59,693 nt of DNA, taken from an uncultured bacterium. GTDB taxonomy: Bacteria > Pseudomonadota > Gammaproteobacteria > Burkholderiales > CAIKXV01. Shown here piece by piece: positions 29,775-38,483 of the stretch. The notes beneath the pieces are model-generated. The model did no database searches and was not told the origin of the DNA. It was given only the letters and a program-made list of their open reading frames with translations. The translations under genes were made by a program, and so were the position numbers. Where the stretch lies: NCBI GenBank assembly GCA_903873475.1, contig CAIQON010000282.1, forward strand, positions 1-59,693, given 5' to 3'. Positions within the stretch are counted from its first letter, which is position 1, and the number at the start of each line of letters is the position of its first letter.

Positions 29775-30739
29775 CATATCGCGACGCAGTCGCGGCGGGC
29801 ATCGCGCAGGAGATGCGGCGCGATCCGAACGTGGTGTTCCTGGGCGAGGACGTCGCCCATGCCGGCGGCGTGTTCAAGGCCAGCGTCGGGCTTCTGGAAG
29901 AGTTCGGCCCGCTGCGCGTGCGCGACTGCCCGATCTCCGAGCAGGCCATCCTGGGCGCGGCGATGGGTGCCGCGATGACCGGCCTGAAGCCGATCGCCGA
30001 GATCATGTTCTCCGACTTCCTGGCCGTGTGCTGGGACATCATCGCCAACGAGATGGCGAAGATGCGCTACATGACCAACGGCCAGGTAACCATGCCGGTG
30101 GTGATCCGCACCGCCAACGGTGCCGGCTCGCGCTTCGGCGCGCAGCACTCGCAATCGCTCGAGAACTGGGCGATGACCGTGCCCGGCCTGAAGGTCGTCG
30201 CGCCGGCCTACCCGGCCGACGTGAAGGGGCTGCTCGCCGCCGCGGTGCGCGACGGCAACCCGGTGGTGTTCTTCGAGCAGAAATCGCTCTACGCACTCAA
30301 GGGCGAAGTGCCCGACGGCGAACACTACGAACCGCTGGGCAAGGCGAAGGTGCTGCGCCGCGGGCCCGACTGCACGATCGTCGCGCTCGCCGCGATGGTG
30401 CACAAGTCGATGGACGCGGCCGAGATCCTGAAACGCGACCACGGCATCGACGCGACGGTGATCGACCTGCGCTGCCTGGTGCCGCTCGATACCCAGACCA
30501 TCCTCGCCGAGGTCGCGCGCACCGGGCACCTGATCACCGTCGAGGAGAACCCCCGGCTGTGCGGCTGGGGCGCTGAGATCTCCTCGATCGTCACCGAGGA
30601 ATGCTTCTGGGACCTCGACGGCCCGATCATCCGCATCACCACGCCGCACATCCCGCTGCCAGCGGCCGATGCGCTCGAAGACGCCACGATCCCTTCGGTC
30701 GCGCGCATCGTCGAGACGGTACGTACCCGCCTCGGCTGA
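29762..30739 (+). CDS. 2-oxoacid/acetoin dehydrogenase E1 beta subunit
   Basis: MAELTYRDAVAAGIAQEMRRDPNVVFLGEDVAHAGGVFK; overlaps E1 alpha by 13 bp. Confidence 0.92.
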   Translation: MAELTYRDAVAAGIAQEMRRDPNVVFLGEDVAHAGGVFKASVGLLEEFGPLRVRDCPISEQAILGAAMGAAMTGLKPIAEIMFSDFLAVCWDIIANEMAKMRYMTNGQVTMPVVIRTANGAGSRFGAQHSQSLENWAMTVPGLKVVAPAYPADVKGLLAAAVRDGNPVVFFEQKSLYALKGEVPDGEHYEPLGKAKVLRRGPDCTIVALAAMVHKSMDAAEILKRDHGIDATVIDLRCLVPLDTQTILAEVARTGHLITVEENPRLCGWGAEISSIVTEECFWDLDGPIIRITTPHIPLPAADALEDATIPSVARIVETVRTRLG

Positions 30740-30759
30740 GCGAGGCCAGCCTGCAGTAC

Positions 30760-30788
30760 GGCACGCCGGCGCCGCAGGCCGGCGTGCC
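30760..30788. terminator. intergenic stem-loop (terminator or mRNA-processing hairpin)
   Basis: perfect 11-bp inverted repeat GGCACGCCGGC-GCCGCAG-GCCGGCGTGCC between E1b and amidohydrolase. Confidence 0.5.
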
Positions 30789-30845
30789 ATCACCAGAGCG
30801 GCACGAGCCGCCGATGCAGTTTCGCCAACCAGGGGGAGTCTTCCA

Positions 30846-32570
30846 ATGCCAATCGCCAGACCCGATACGTCCGTGATCCGCCGAGCCTTTTTCCGTACCA
30901 CTGCGCTGGCCGCCCTGCTGTCGATGGCGGCCGTCGTGCCGCTGCCGGCCTCGGCGCAACCGAAGCCGGACGCCCGGCCAGTGCCCGACACCATCCTGGT
31001 CAACGGGCGCATCGCGACCGTCGATGACCAGTTCCGCTTCGTGCAGGCCCTGGCCGTGTCCGGGCGGCGCATCACCGCCACTGGCACCAGCGCCGACATC
31101 CGGCGGATGGCCGGGCCGTCCACGCGCGTGATCGACCTGCAGGGCAAGACGGTCATCCCGGGCCTGATCGACAACCACTCGCACTGGATCCGCGCGGCGG
31201 AGCACGACGAGCTGCGCTTCGACGGCATCACCTCGCGCAAGCAGGCGCTCAAGCTGCTCGCCGACCGGGTGCGCACGACGCCCGCCGGCGAATGGATCGT
31301 CGTGCTCGGCGGCTGGTCGGAGCAGCAGTTCACCGACGACGAGCGCAGCTTCACCCGCGCCGAGCTCGATGCCATCGCACCGAACCATCCGGTGGTGCTG
31401 CAGGCGATCTACCTGCACAGCACGCTCAACACCGCCGCGCTGCGCGCCGCCAAGATCGACGCCACGACGGCCAATCCGCCCGGCGGCACCATCGAGAAGG
31501 ATGCCGACGGACAGATCACCGGGATGGTGCGTGGTGCCGGCGGCGTGGCCTTCGTCGCGGCGAGGATTCCCCTGAAGGACCGCGATGCCTGGCTCGCCAA
31601 TACGCGCAAGCTGGTACGCGAACTGAGCTCGATGGGCCTCACCGGCTGGATGGACGCCGGTGGCCGCGGCATGACTGCGCGCCACTATGAGCCCTACGCG
31701 GAGCTGGCCCGCCGCGACGAACTCGACGTACGCGTGTTCTGGACCACCATCCGCCAGCCCGCCACGCCGGAGCAGGTCGACAAGGTGGTGGCCGAGATCC
31801 CGACGCTTCGTCCGTTCCAGGGAAACGACTACTTCGACAACGTCGGCTTCGGCGAATCGATGTACGGGCCGGTGACCACCCAGCTGCTGCGCAAGGAAAA
31901 CACCAGGCGCCCCGAGGACATCGCGCAGATGGCGCGCATCGCGCGCGCACTGGCCGAGCGCGGCATCTACCTCAACGCCCACGTCGAGATGGAAGACATG
32001 ATCGATGTCTTCCTCGGCGAGTTCGAGAAGATCCATGCGCAGTCGCCGATCAAGGGCTTCCGCTGGTCGTTCTCCCACCTCGACCAGGTGACCCCGGCGC
32101 AGCTCGACCGGATGAAGCGGCTCGGCATGACGGCGCAGATCCACAGCCGGCCGCTGATCCAGGGCGTGCTGATGCATCGCGTGCACGGCGACCGGGCATG
32201 GGACATGCCGCCGTTTCGTCGCATCCAGGACAGCGGCATCCGCTGGGGCCTGGGTTCGGACGCCACCGCGGTCACCACGTCGAACCCCTTCTACACGCTG
32301 GGCTTCGCGGTGACGGGCAAGATGGTCGGTGGCCACGCCGTGAATCGCCAGACGATCAGCCGCGAGGAGGCGCTGATCGCGCATACGCGCAACAACGCAT
32401 ACATCGTGTTCCAGGAGTCGAACCTCGGGTCGCTGGTGCCCGGGAAGTACGCCGACCTCCTGGTGCTCGACAGGGATTACTTCCGAGTCGCCGCGGATGA
32501 CATCAAGGACCTCAAGCCGGTGATGACGATGGTCGGTGGCCGGGTGGTGTACGAGGCGGCGAGGCAGTAG
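30846..32570 (+). CDS. exported amidohydrolase family protein (YtcJ-like)
   Basis: signal with twin Arg (IRRAFFRTTALAALLSMAAVVPLPASAQ); DTILVNGRIATVDD; GLIDNHSHW; GLGSDATAVT. Confidence 0.87.
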   Translation: MPIARPDTSVIRRAFFRTTALAALLSMAAVVPLPASAQPKPDARPVPDTILVNGRIATVDDQFRFVQALAVSGRRITATGTSADIRRMAGPSTRVIDLQGKTVIPGLIDNHSHWIRAAEHDELRFDGITSRKQALKLLADRVRTTPAGEWIVVLGGWSEQQFTDDERSFTRAELDAIAPNHPVVLQAIYLHSTLNTAALRAAKIDATTANPPGGTIEKDADGQITGMVRGAGGVAFVAARIPLKDRDAWLANTRKLVRELSSMGLTGWMDAGGRGMTARHYEPYAELARRDELDVRVFWTTIRQPATPEQVDKVVAEIPTLRPFQGNDYFDNVGFGESMYGPVTTQLLRKENTRRPEDIAQMARIARALAERGIYLNAHVEMEDMIDVFLGEFEKIHAQSPIKGFRWSFSHLDQVTPAQLDRMKRLGMTAQIHSRPLIQGVLMHRVHGDRAWDMPPFRRIQDSGIRWGLGSDATAVTTSNPFYTLGFAVTGKMVGGHAVNRQTISREEALIAHTRNNAYIVFQESNLGSLVPGKYADLLVLDRDYFRVAADDIKDLKPVMTMVGGRVVYEAARQ

Positions 32571-32615
32571 CACGGGTGGTAGCAGAGGTTCGGGCAATCA
32601 GAGACGGGTGGATCC

Positions 32616-33938
32616 ATGGAAATCATCATGCCGCAACTCGGCGAGACAGTCGCCGAGGGCACGGTCAGCAAGTGGTACAAGAAGGTCGGTGACTCGATCA
32701 AGGCGGACGAGACGCTGTTCGACGTGGAGACCGACAAGGTCAACACCGAGATCCCGTCGCCGGTTGCCGGCGTGCTGACCGAGATCCGCGTGGCCGAAGG
32801 CGTGACCGTCAAGGTTGGCGTGGTGCTTGCGGTGGTCACCGAGGCCGGCGCTGCAGCGCCAGCAGGGGCTGCTGTCGCGGCCCCTGCGCCCGCCGCGGCA
32901 GCCACGACGGTTGCCGTGCCGGTGGCTGGCGCCTGGGCGGCACGGCCAGCCGCGGTGCCGGCGAAGGCCGACGGCAGCCTGAGGCTGTCGCCGGTCGTGC
33001 GCAAGCTCGCGGCAGAACACGGTATCGACCCGTCGCAGGTTTCCGGCACCGGCCGCGACGGCCGCGTCACCCGCGAGGACATGCTGGCCTTCGTCGAGGC
33101 ACGAAAGTCGAGCGCGGTACCTGCGATGCCGGTGGTTGCCGCCTCGCCCGTGGCTGAGCCTGCGGTGCCCCGGCCGGCGGCAGCGCCGGTCGCGCCGTTC
33201 ACCGCCCCGCCTGCCTCCACCGGTCCGTCCGAGCGCATCCGGCTCAACCCGATCCGCAAGCGCACCGCGGAACATCTCGCGCGCGCGTGGGTCACCGTGC
33301 CGGCGGTGCTGCAGGCGATCGAGGTCGACTTCCACAAGGTCGACGAGGCACGCAAGCTGGCGGGCAGCGGCTGGAAGGCGCGTGAAGGCTTCTCGCTCAC
33401 CTACCTGCCGTTCATCGCGCGCGCGGTGTCGATCGCGCTGGCGAAGTTCCCGCGCCTGAATTCGAGCGTCGATGGCGACGAACTCGTGCTGCACAAGCGC
33501 ATCAACCTCGGCATCGCAGTCGACATGAACTTCGACGGCCTGATGGTGCCCGTGGTGAAGGACGTGCCGTCGAAGTCGCTGCCGCAGATCGCGCGCGAGG
33601 TGAACGACCTCGCGCAGCGTGCCCGTGCGAACCGGCTGAAGCCGGATGACCTGTCGGAAGCCACCTATACGCTGTCCAATTCCGGCGTGTTCGGTACGGC
33701 ATTCACCGCACCGATCGTCAACGTGCCGCAGGTTGCGATACTGTCCACCGACGGCGTGCAGAAGAAGCCGGTGGTGATCGAAGGGCCGGCCGGCGACAGC
33801 ATCGCGATCCGCCCGGTCGGCATGCTCGCGCAATGCTTCGACCATCGTGCGGTCGATGGCGCGTACTCGGCGGCCTTCCTGAAGGAAGTGAAGACCGTGC
33901 TCGAAACCCGGCACTGGGTACAGGACCTCGAAGCCTGA
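32616..33938 (+). CDS. dihydrolipoamide acyltransferase (E2) of 2-oxoacid dehydrogenase complex
   Basis: lipoyl domain ETDKVNTEIPSPVAGVL; E3-binding-like SPVVRKLAAEHGIDPSQVSGTGRDGRVTREDM; catalytic FDHRAVDG. Confidence 0.93.
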   Translation: MEIIMPQLGETVAEGTVSKWYKKVGDSIKADETLFDVETDKVNTEIPSPVAGVLTEIRVAEGVTVKVGVVLAVVTEAGAAAPAGAAVAAPAPAAAATTVAVPVAGAWAARPAAVPAKADGSLRLSPVVRKLAAEHGIDPSQVSGTGRDGRVTREDMLAFVEARKSSAVPAMPVVAASPVAEPAVPRPAAAPVAPFTAPPASTGPSERIRLNPIRKRTAEHLARAWVTVPAVLQAIEVDFHKVDEARKLAGSGWKAREGFSLTYLPFIARAVSIALAKFPRLNSSVDGDELVLHKRINLGIAVDMNFDGLMVPVVKDVPSKSLPQIAREVNDLAQRARANRLKPDDLSEATYTLSNSGVFGTAFTAPIVNVPQVAILSTDGVQKKPVVIEGPAGDSIAIRPVGMLAQCFDHRAVDGAYSAAFLKEVKTVLETRHWVQDLEA

Positions 33939-34022
33939 CCCGGGCCGTTCCCGCGAACTTTCCACGCTCGAAGCAACCGGGCGACGGGGACCACCCCGCC
34001 CCCGAACCGGAGGAGTGCAGCA

Positions 34023-35021
34023 ATGAACCGAATGATCGAATCGTCGATGGACGTGGCACTGAAGTTCGGCGCGGTGGTGTTCGGCGCGGCGGCGCTGATG
34101 CTCGTCCAGGCCGAGTCGCGCGCCCAGGCCTGGCCTGCCAAACCCGTCCGCATGATCGCCCCGTTCCCGCCTGGTGGCACGTCGGACGTGATCGGCCGCG
34201 TCGTCGGGGCGAAGCTGCAGGAAGTGCTCGGCCAGAACGTGCTGGTCGAGAACCGTGCCGGGGCCGGAGGCAGCCTCGGCACCGAGGTGGCCGCCCGCGC
34301 GCCCGCCGACGGCTACACGATCCTGGTCGGCAACGCGAGCCCGATCTCGATCAACCCGCTGCTGGTCAAGTACCAGTACGAAACGCTGCGCGACTTCGCG
34401 TCCATCGCGCTGGTGGCGCGTTCGCCGCAGTTGCTGGTGGTGCACCCGACGTTGCCGGTACGCAACGTGAAGGAACTGATCCCGTTCATCCGGGCCAACA
34501 GCGGCAAGGTGAACTACGGGTCCTCGGGCATCGGTACGCTCGCCCACCTGGCGGCGGAGCAGTTCAAGACAATGACGAAGACCGACATCACCCACATCAC
34601 CTACAAGGGGTCCATCCTCGTGGTGCTCGACATGGTAGCGGGCAACATCCCGCTGGCCTGGTCGGACATGGCGCCAGCGCTGACCCAGGTGAAGGCCGGC
34701 AAGCTGCGCGGGGTGGCGGTCACCTCGGCCAAGCCGAGCCAGCTGCTGCCTGACGTGCCGACCATGGCCTCGGTGCTGCCCGGCTTCGACATGGTCAACT
34801 GGTGGGGCCTGTTCGTGCCGGCCGGCACGCCGCAGCCTGTGATCGGCCGCCTGAACGCCGAACTTGTGAAGATCATGAGGGCTCCTGACGTGGTCGAGCG
34901 TTTCGCCGGCCTGGGCGTCGAATCCCTGTCCAGCACCCCGGAGGAACTCACCGCCCTGGTCAAGGCCGAGATCGCCTCGTTCGGCAAGCTGATCAAGGCC
35001 GCCGGCATCAAGGCCGACTGA
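34023..35021 (+). CDS. Bug/TctC family substrate-binding protein
   Basis: WPAKPVRMIAPFPPGGTSDVIGR, VENRAGAGGSLGTEVAARAPADGYTILVG. Confidence 0.92.
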   Translation: MNRMIESSMDVALKFGAVVFGAAALMLVQAESRAQAWPAKPVRMIAPFPPGGTSDVIGRVVGAKLQEVLGQNVLVENRAGAGGSLGTEVAARAPADGYTILVGNASPISINPLLVKYQYETLRDFASIALVARSPQLLVVHPTLPVRNVKELIPFIRANSGKVNYGSSGIGTLAHLAAEQFKTMTKTDITHITYKGSILVVLDMVAGNIPLAWSDMAPALTQVKAGKLRGVAVTSAKPSQLLPDVPTMASVLPGFDMVNWWGLFVPAGTPQPVIGRLNAELVKIMRAPDVVERFAGLGVESLSSTPEELTALVKAEIASFGKLIKAAGIKAD

Positions 35022-35094
35022 CGGCCGCCGTCTGCGCGGGCAGCCTGCACCTCGCATCCGTTTCCTTTCATCCACCTCTGTCCCGGAGAAACCC

Positions 35095-36027
35095 ATGGCA
35101 ACTGAAAACCTCAAGCAACACAAGCTCGGCTGGATCGGCATCGGCCGCATGGGCTATGCGATGGCTGCGAGGCTGGCGAAGGTCGGCTGCGACCTGTCGG
35201 TCTGGAACCGCACGAAGTCGAAGGCCGAACCCCTGAAGGAATACGGCGCGAAGGTCGTCGACAACCTCACCGACCTCGCCGGCTGCGACATCATCTTCAC
35301 GATGGTCTCCACCGGCGACGACGTGAAGGAGGTGCTGTACGGCCCGAACGGCGTGATGTCGAAGGGCGGCAAGCCGAAGCTGGTGATCGACTCCACCTCG
35401 ATCTCGCTGGAGGCCTCGGCCGAGATCCGTGCCGAACTCGCCGCGCATGGCGTGCAGATGCTGGCGGCGCCGGTCTCCGGCAACGCCAAGGTGATCAAGG
35501 CCGGCAAGCTGACCATCGTCGCCTCCGGCCCGCAGGCCGCGTTCGACATGGCGCTGCCTTACCTCGACGTGGTCGGTGCCGGCGTGTCGTATGTCGGCGA
35601 AGGCGAACTCGCGCGCATCGCGAAGATCTGCCACAACGTGATGCTCGGCGTTGTCATCCAGAACCTGTGCGAGATCACCGTGCTGGCCGAGAAGGCCGGC
35701 ATGAAGCGCCACCAGTTCCTCGACTTCCTGAACAAGAGCGTGATGGGCTCGACCTTCACGAAGTACAAGACCCCGGCGCTGACCAACCTCGATTTCCACG
35801 TGACCTTCACGCCGGAACTGCTGAGGAAGGACCTCGACCTCGGGCTGTACGCGGCGAAGGCGCTCGAGGTGCCGATGCCGACCACCACGATCACCCGCGA
35901 CCTGGTGCAGACGCTGATCGGCCACGGCTACGACGAGGACTTCTCGCAGTTGCTGCTGCTGCAGGCGAAGGCGTCGGGCGTCGAACTGAAGCCGGAGAAC
36001 GTCGAGGTGGGTGACGGGCTGTCCTGA
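35095..36027 (+). CDS. NAD(P)-dependent oxidoreductase (6PGDH/3-HIBDH-like)
   Basis: LGWIGIGRMGYAMAARLAKVGCDLSVWNRTKSKAEPL; VIDSTSISLEASAEI. Confidence 0.87.
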   Translation: MATENLKQHKLGWIGIGRMGYAMAARLAKVGCDLSVWNRTKSKAEPLKEYGAKVVDNLTDLAGCDIIFTMVSTGDDVKEVLYGPNGVMSKGGKPKLVIDSTSISLEASAEIRAELAAHGVQMLAAPVSGNAKVIKAGKLTIVASGPQAAFDMALPYLDVVGAGVSYVGEGELARIAKICHNVMLGVVIQNLCEITVLAEKAGMKRHQFLDFLNKSVMGSTFTKYKTPALTNLDFHVTFTPELLRKDLDLGLYAAKALEVPMPTTTITRDLVQTLIGHGYDEDFSQLLLLQAKASGVELKPENVEVGDGLS

Positions 36028-36032
36028 CCGGC

Positions 36033-36081
36033 GCGAGGGGGTCAGGTCTTGAGTTTTGCACTGCTGCCTCGCTCTGCCGCC
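36033..36081 (+). repeat. REP-like copy 1 (49 bp, identical to copy 3)
   Basis: GCGAGGGGGTCAGGTCTTGAGTTTTGCACTGCTGCCTCGCTCTGCCGCC. Confidence 0.9.
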
Positions 36082-36089
36082 GGGGTCAC

Positions 36090-36115
36090 GCGAGGGGGTC
36101 AGGTCTTGAGTTTTG
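36090..36115 (+). repeat. REP-like copy 2 (26-bp core)
   Basis: GCGAGGGGGTCAGGTCTTGAGTTTTG. Confidence 0.9.
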
Positions 36116-36118
36116 GGC

Positions 36119-36167
36119 GCGAGGGGGTCAGGTCTTGAGTTTTGCACTGCTGCCTCGCTCTGCCGCC
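36119..36167 (+). repeat. REP-like copy 3, overlapping RAYT 3' end
   Basis: identical 49-bp sequence to copy 1; contains the stop codon of the minus-strand RAYT gene. Confidence 0.9.
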
Positions 36168-37012
36168 GCGATCATCCGACTCACGCTCGACACGCTCAAG
36201 CCAGCGTGGCGTGCGATCGCGCTCATCGTGAATCCGCCCTCCCGGTAAGCTGAGCGCATGCCCTGCGCAAGGGCGGTGTGCGCTGCAAGTATCGAGGGCA
36301 GCGTACGCGGCGCAAGCGTCTGCTGCCGAGGTATGCCGTCGGGATCGGCAGCGCGTACCTCGCAATGCTTGAGCGAGCGCTCGATGAACGCGTCGTCACC
36401 GAGGAATACCTGGTGTCGCAGGTCGGGCTGCCATAGGGCGAAATCGCATGCTCCGGCGACGCTTTCAGCGTACAGGGCGGCAGCGCGCTTGCGCTGCGCG
36501 CGCGATCTTGCCGGACAGCCCAGGATGAAGCTGTGAAGGCCCTCTACGTCGAGCCACGGTGGCGGTAGCGCGAGCCCCACGTGCGCGCGATAACTCGACC
36601 ACGCCCAGTCGCCGGCGTACGACACCATCCGCGCCGCGACCGGGTTGCGCTCGACGTAGCGACACAGCGCCCAAAGGTAAGCATCGCGATCGACAAGGAT
36701 CGCCTTGTAGCGACCCTGGAACAGATGTCCGACGAGCCCGTGCCGTCGATTGAATCTCTGCGAGTACACGCCATTGACGTGACGCATGAGTCGCGACAGA
36801 TTCGCGCGATGCGTGTGCAGCACGACGTGGTAGTGATTGCCCATCAGACAATAGGCCAGCGCCCGCGCATCGAAGCGATCCAGGGCATCGGACAGCACCT
36901 GCAGGTGTGCTGTACGGTCGGCGTCATCGAGATAGATCGCCTCGCAGCGGTCGCCCCGACAGGTGATGTGATAAAGCGCTCCGGGAAACTCGAGACGCAG
37001 CGGACGTGACAT
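36128..37012 (-). CDS. REP-associated tyrosine transposase (RAYT; Y1/HUH, IS200/IS605-like)
   Basis: MSRPLRLEFPGALYHITCRGD; HUH motif GNHYHVVLH; YLWALCRYVERNPVAARMV; C-terminal HTH SAIARHAGLSVSSVSRMIA. Confidence 0.92.
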   Translation of the reverse strand: MSRPLRLEFPGALYHITCRGDRCEAIYLDDADRTAHLQVLSDALDRFDARALAYCLMGNHYHVVLHTHRANLSRLMRHVNGVYSQRFNRRHGLVGHLFQGRYKAILVDRDAYLWALCRYVERNPVAARMVSYAGDWAWSSYRAHVGLALPPPWLDVEGLHSFILGCPARSRAQRKRAAALYAESVAGACDFALWQPDLRHQVFLGDDAFIERSLKHCEVRAADPDGIPRQQTLAPRTLPSILAAHTALAQGMRSAYREGGFTMSAIARHAGLSVSSVSRMIAAAERGSSAKLKT

Positions 37013-37370
37013 CGGTGGGCGGACTCCTTTGAGGGGCGAAGTGCCGAGACGATGCTGTTCGCCATTGTTCGCCATGCGATGGAAGCGTGTCCTGGCGACG
37101 ATGTGGCGGCAAGTGCGCTTAGCAGGGGTTTGACTGCGGAAACGTTCTGCGCGTCGACCTGTCAAACGCCACGCTGGCGGCTGCAACAATCAAGACTTGA
37201 CCCCCTCCGTTTCGACCCCCGCGTCTCGACGCAATGCCTGCTTGTACAATGCAGCCTGCACTCGCGGGAGCGACGCCCGATGAGGCTGCCGGCGATGCGG
37301 CAAGGTCCTGACGCAGGCGCCGACGCTGCGCAGGTCGCGGGATGAACGGAACCAGGCGAGGAGGCGGGAC

Positions 37371-38450
37371 ATGGAACTGCAGCAGGCAGGCCGCAGGAAC
37401 GCGAGCGAACGGCGGCGGGATGTGTCGGAAGGTCGCCTGCGGGGGGCGGTACCACGCCGATCGGCGATTCGGTCGAACAGCCTGGCCATGGCAGGAGCGG
37501 CCGTGATGGCAGCAGCATCGGCCCTGGTTGCATTCCCCGCGTACGCCCAGGCGCCTTACCCGGCGAAACCGATCCGCATGATCGTGCCCTTCCCGGCAGG
37601 CGGCGGCTACGATTTTCTCGGCCGGCTGTACGCGGCGAAGATGAGCGAGACCTGGGGCCAGGCGGTATTGGTCGAGAACCGGGCCGGTGCCAACGGCAAC
37701 ATCGGCTCCGAGGTCGCCGCGAAGGCGCCGCCGGACGGCTACACCCTGCTGATGGGTGGCATCGGGCCACAGGCGCTGTCCGTCGGCCTGTATCCGGCCT
37801 TGCCCTACGATCCGCTGAAGGCGTTCGAGCCGATCTCGCTGGTCGCGGGACAGCCGAACCTGCTGGTAGTGCATCCGTCGATGCCGGTGAAGACGCTGAA
37901 GGACTTCATCGCCTTCGCGAAGGCCCGGCCCGGCCAGATCTCCTATGCGTCCAACGGCAGCGGCAGCGGCCAGCACATCGCGGCCGAGCAACTCAAGCTG
38001 ATGACCGGCATCGATATCGTGCACGTGCCGTTCAAGGGCGCGGCGCCGGCGCTCACCGCGATCCTGTCCGGTGAGGTTGCAGTGGCCTTCAACGTCATCC
38101 TGTCGCCGCTGCCCTACGTGAAGAGCGGCCGCCTGCGGGCGCTGGCCACCGCCAGTTCGCGCCGGGCAAGCCTGGCACCCGACGTGCCGACGATGGCCGA
38201 ACTTGGCTATCCGATCGACATCGACACCTGGTATGCGCTGTACGCGCCGGCCGGCACGCCGAAGGAGGTCGTCGGCCGGCTCGCCGCCGAGGCGGTGCGC
38301 ATCGGTGGCCTGGCCGACGTGCGCGAGCGGGCGGGCGGCCAGGGCATCGAGATGATCGGCGCCGGCCCGGACAAACTGCTCGCGCACAACCGTGCCGAGA
38401 TCGCCCGCTGGACCAAGGTGATCCGGCAGGCGAAGATCAATATCGACTGA
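37371..38450 (+). CDS. Bug/TctC family substrate-binding protein
   Basis: YPAKPIRMIVPFPAGGGYDFLGR, VENRAGANGNIGSEVAAKAPPDGYTLLMG. Confidence 0.92.
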   Translation: MELQQAGRRNASERRRDVSEGRLRGAVPRRSAIRSNSLAMAGAAVMAAASALVAFPAYAQAPYPAKPIRMIVPFPAGGGYDFLGRLYAAKMSETWGQAVLVENRAGANGNIGSEVAAKAPPDGYTLLMGGIGPQALSVGLYPALPYDPLKAFEPISLVAGQPNLLVVHPSMPVKTLKDFIAFAKARPGQISYASNGSGSGQHIAAEQLKLMTGIDIVHVPFKGAAPALTAILSGEVAVAFNVILSPLPYVKSGRLRALATASSRRASLAPDVPTMAELGYPIDIDTWYALYAPAGTPKEVVGRLAAEAVRIGGLADVRERAGGQGIEMIGAGPDKLLAHNRAEIARWTKVIRQAKINID

Positions 38451-38483
38451 TCCGCTGCGGCGGACTCGACGACGGAGGCAGGC

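Larger units (their letters stand above)
36119..37207 (-). mobile_element. RAYT locus bounded by inverted REP-like ends
   Basis: left end GAGGGGGTCAGGTCTTGAGTTTTG (36121-36144); right end CAATCAAGACTTGACCCCCTCC (37186-37207) is an imperfect inverted copy. Confidence 0.65.

Noticed and set aside
32598-35150. 850-aa minus-strand ORF
   Set aside because: Antisense to E2 and Bug genes.
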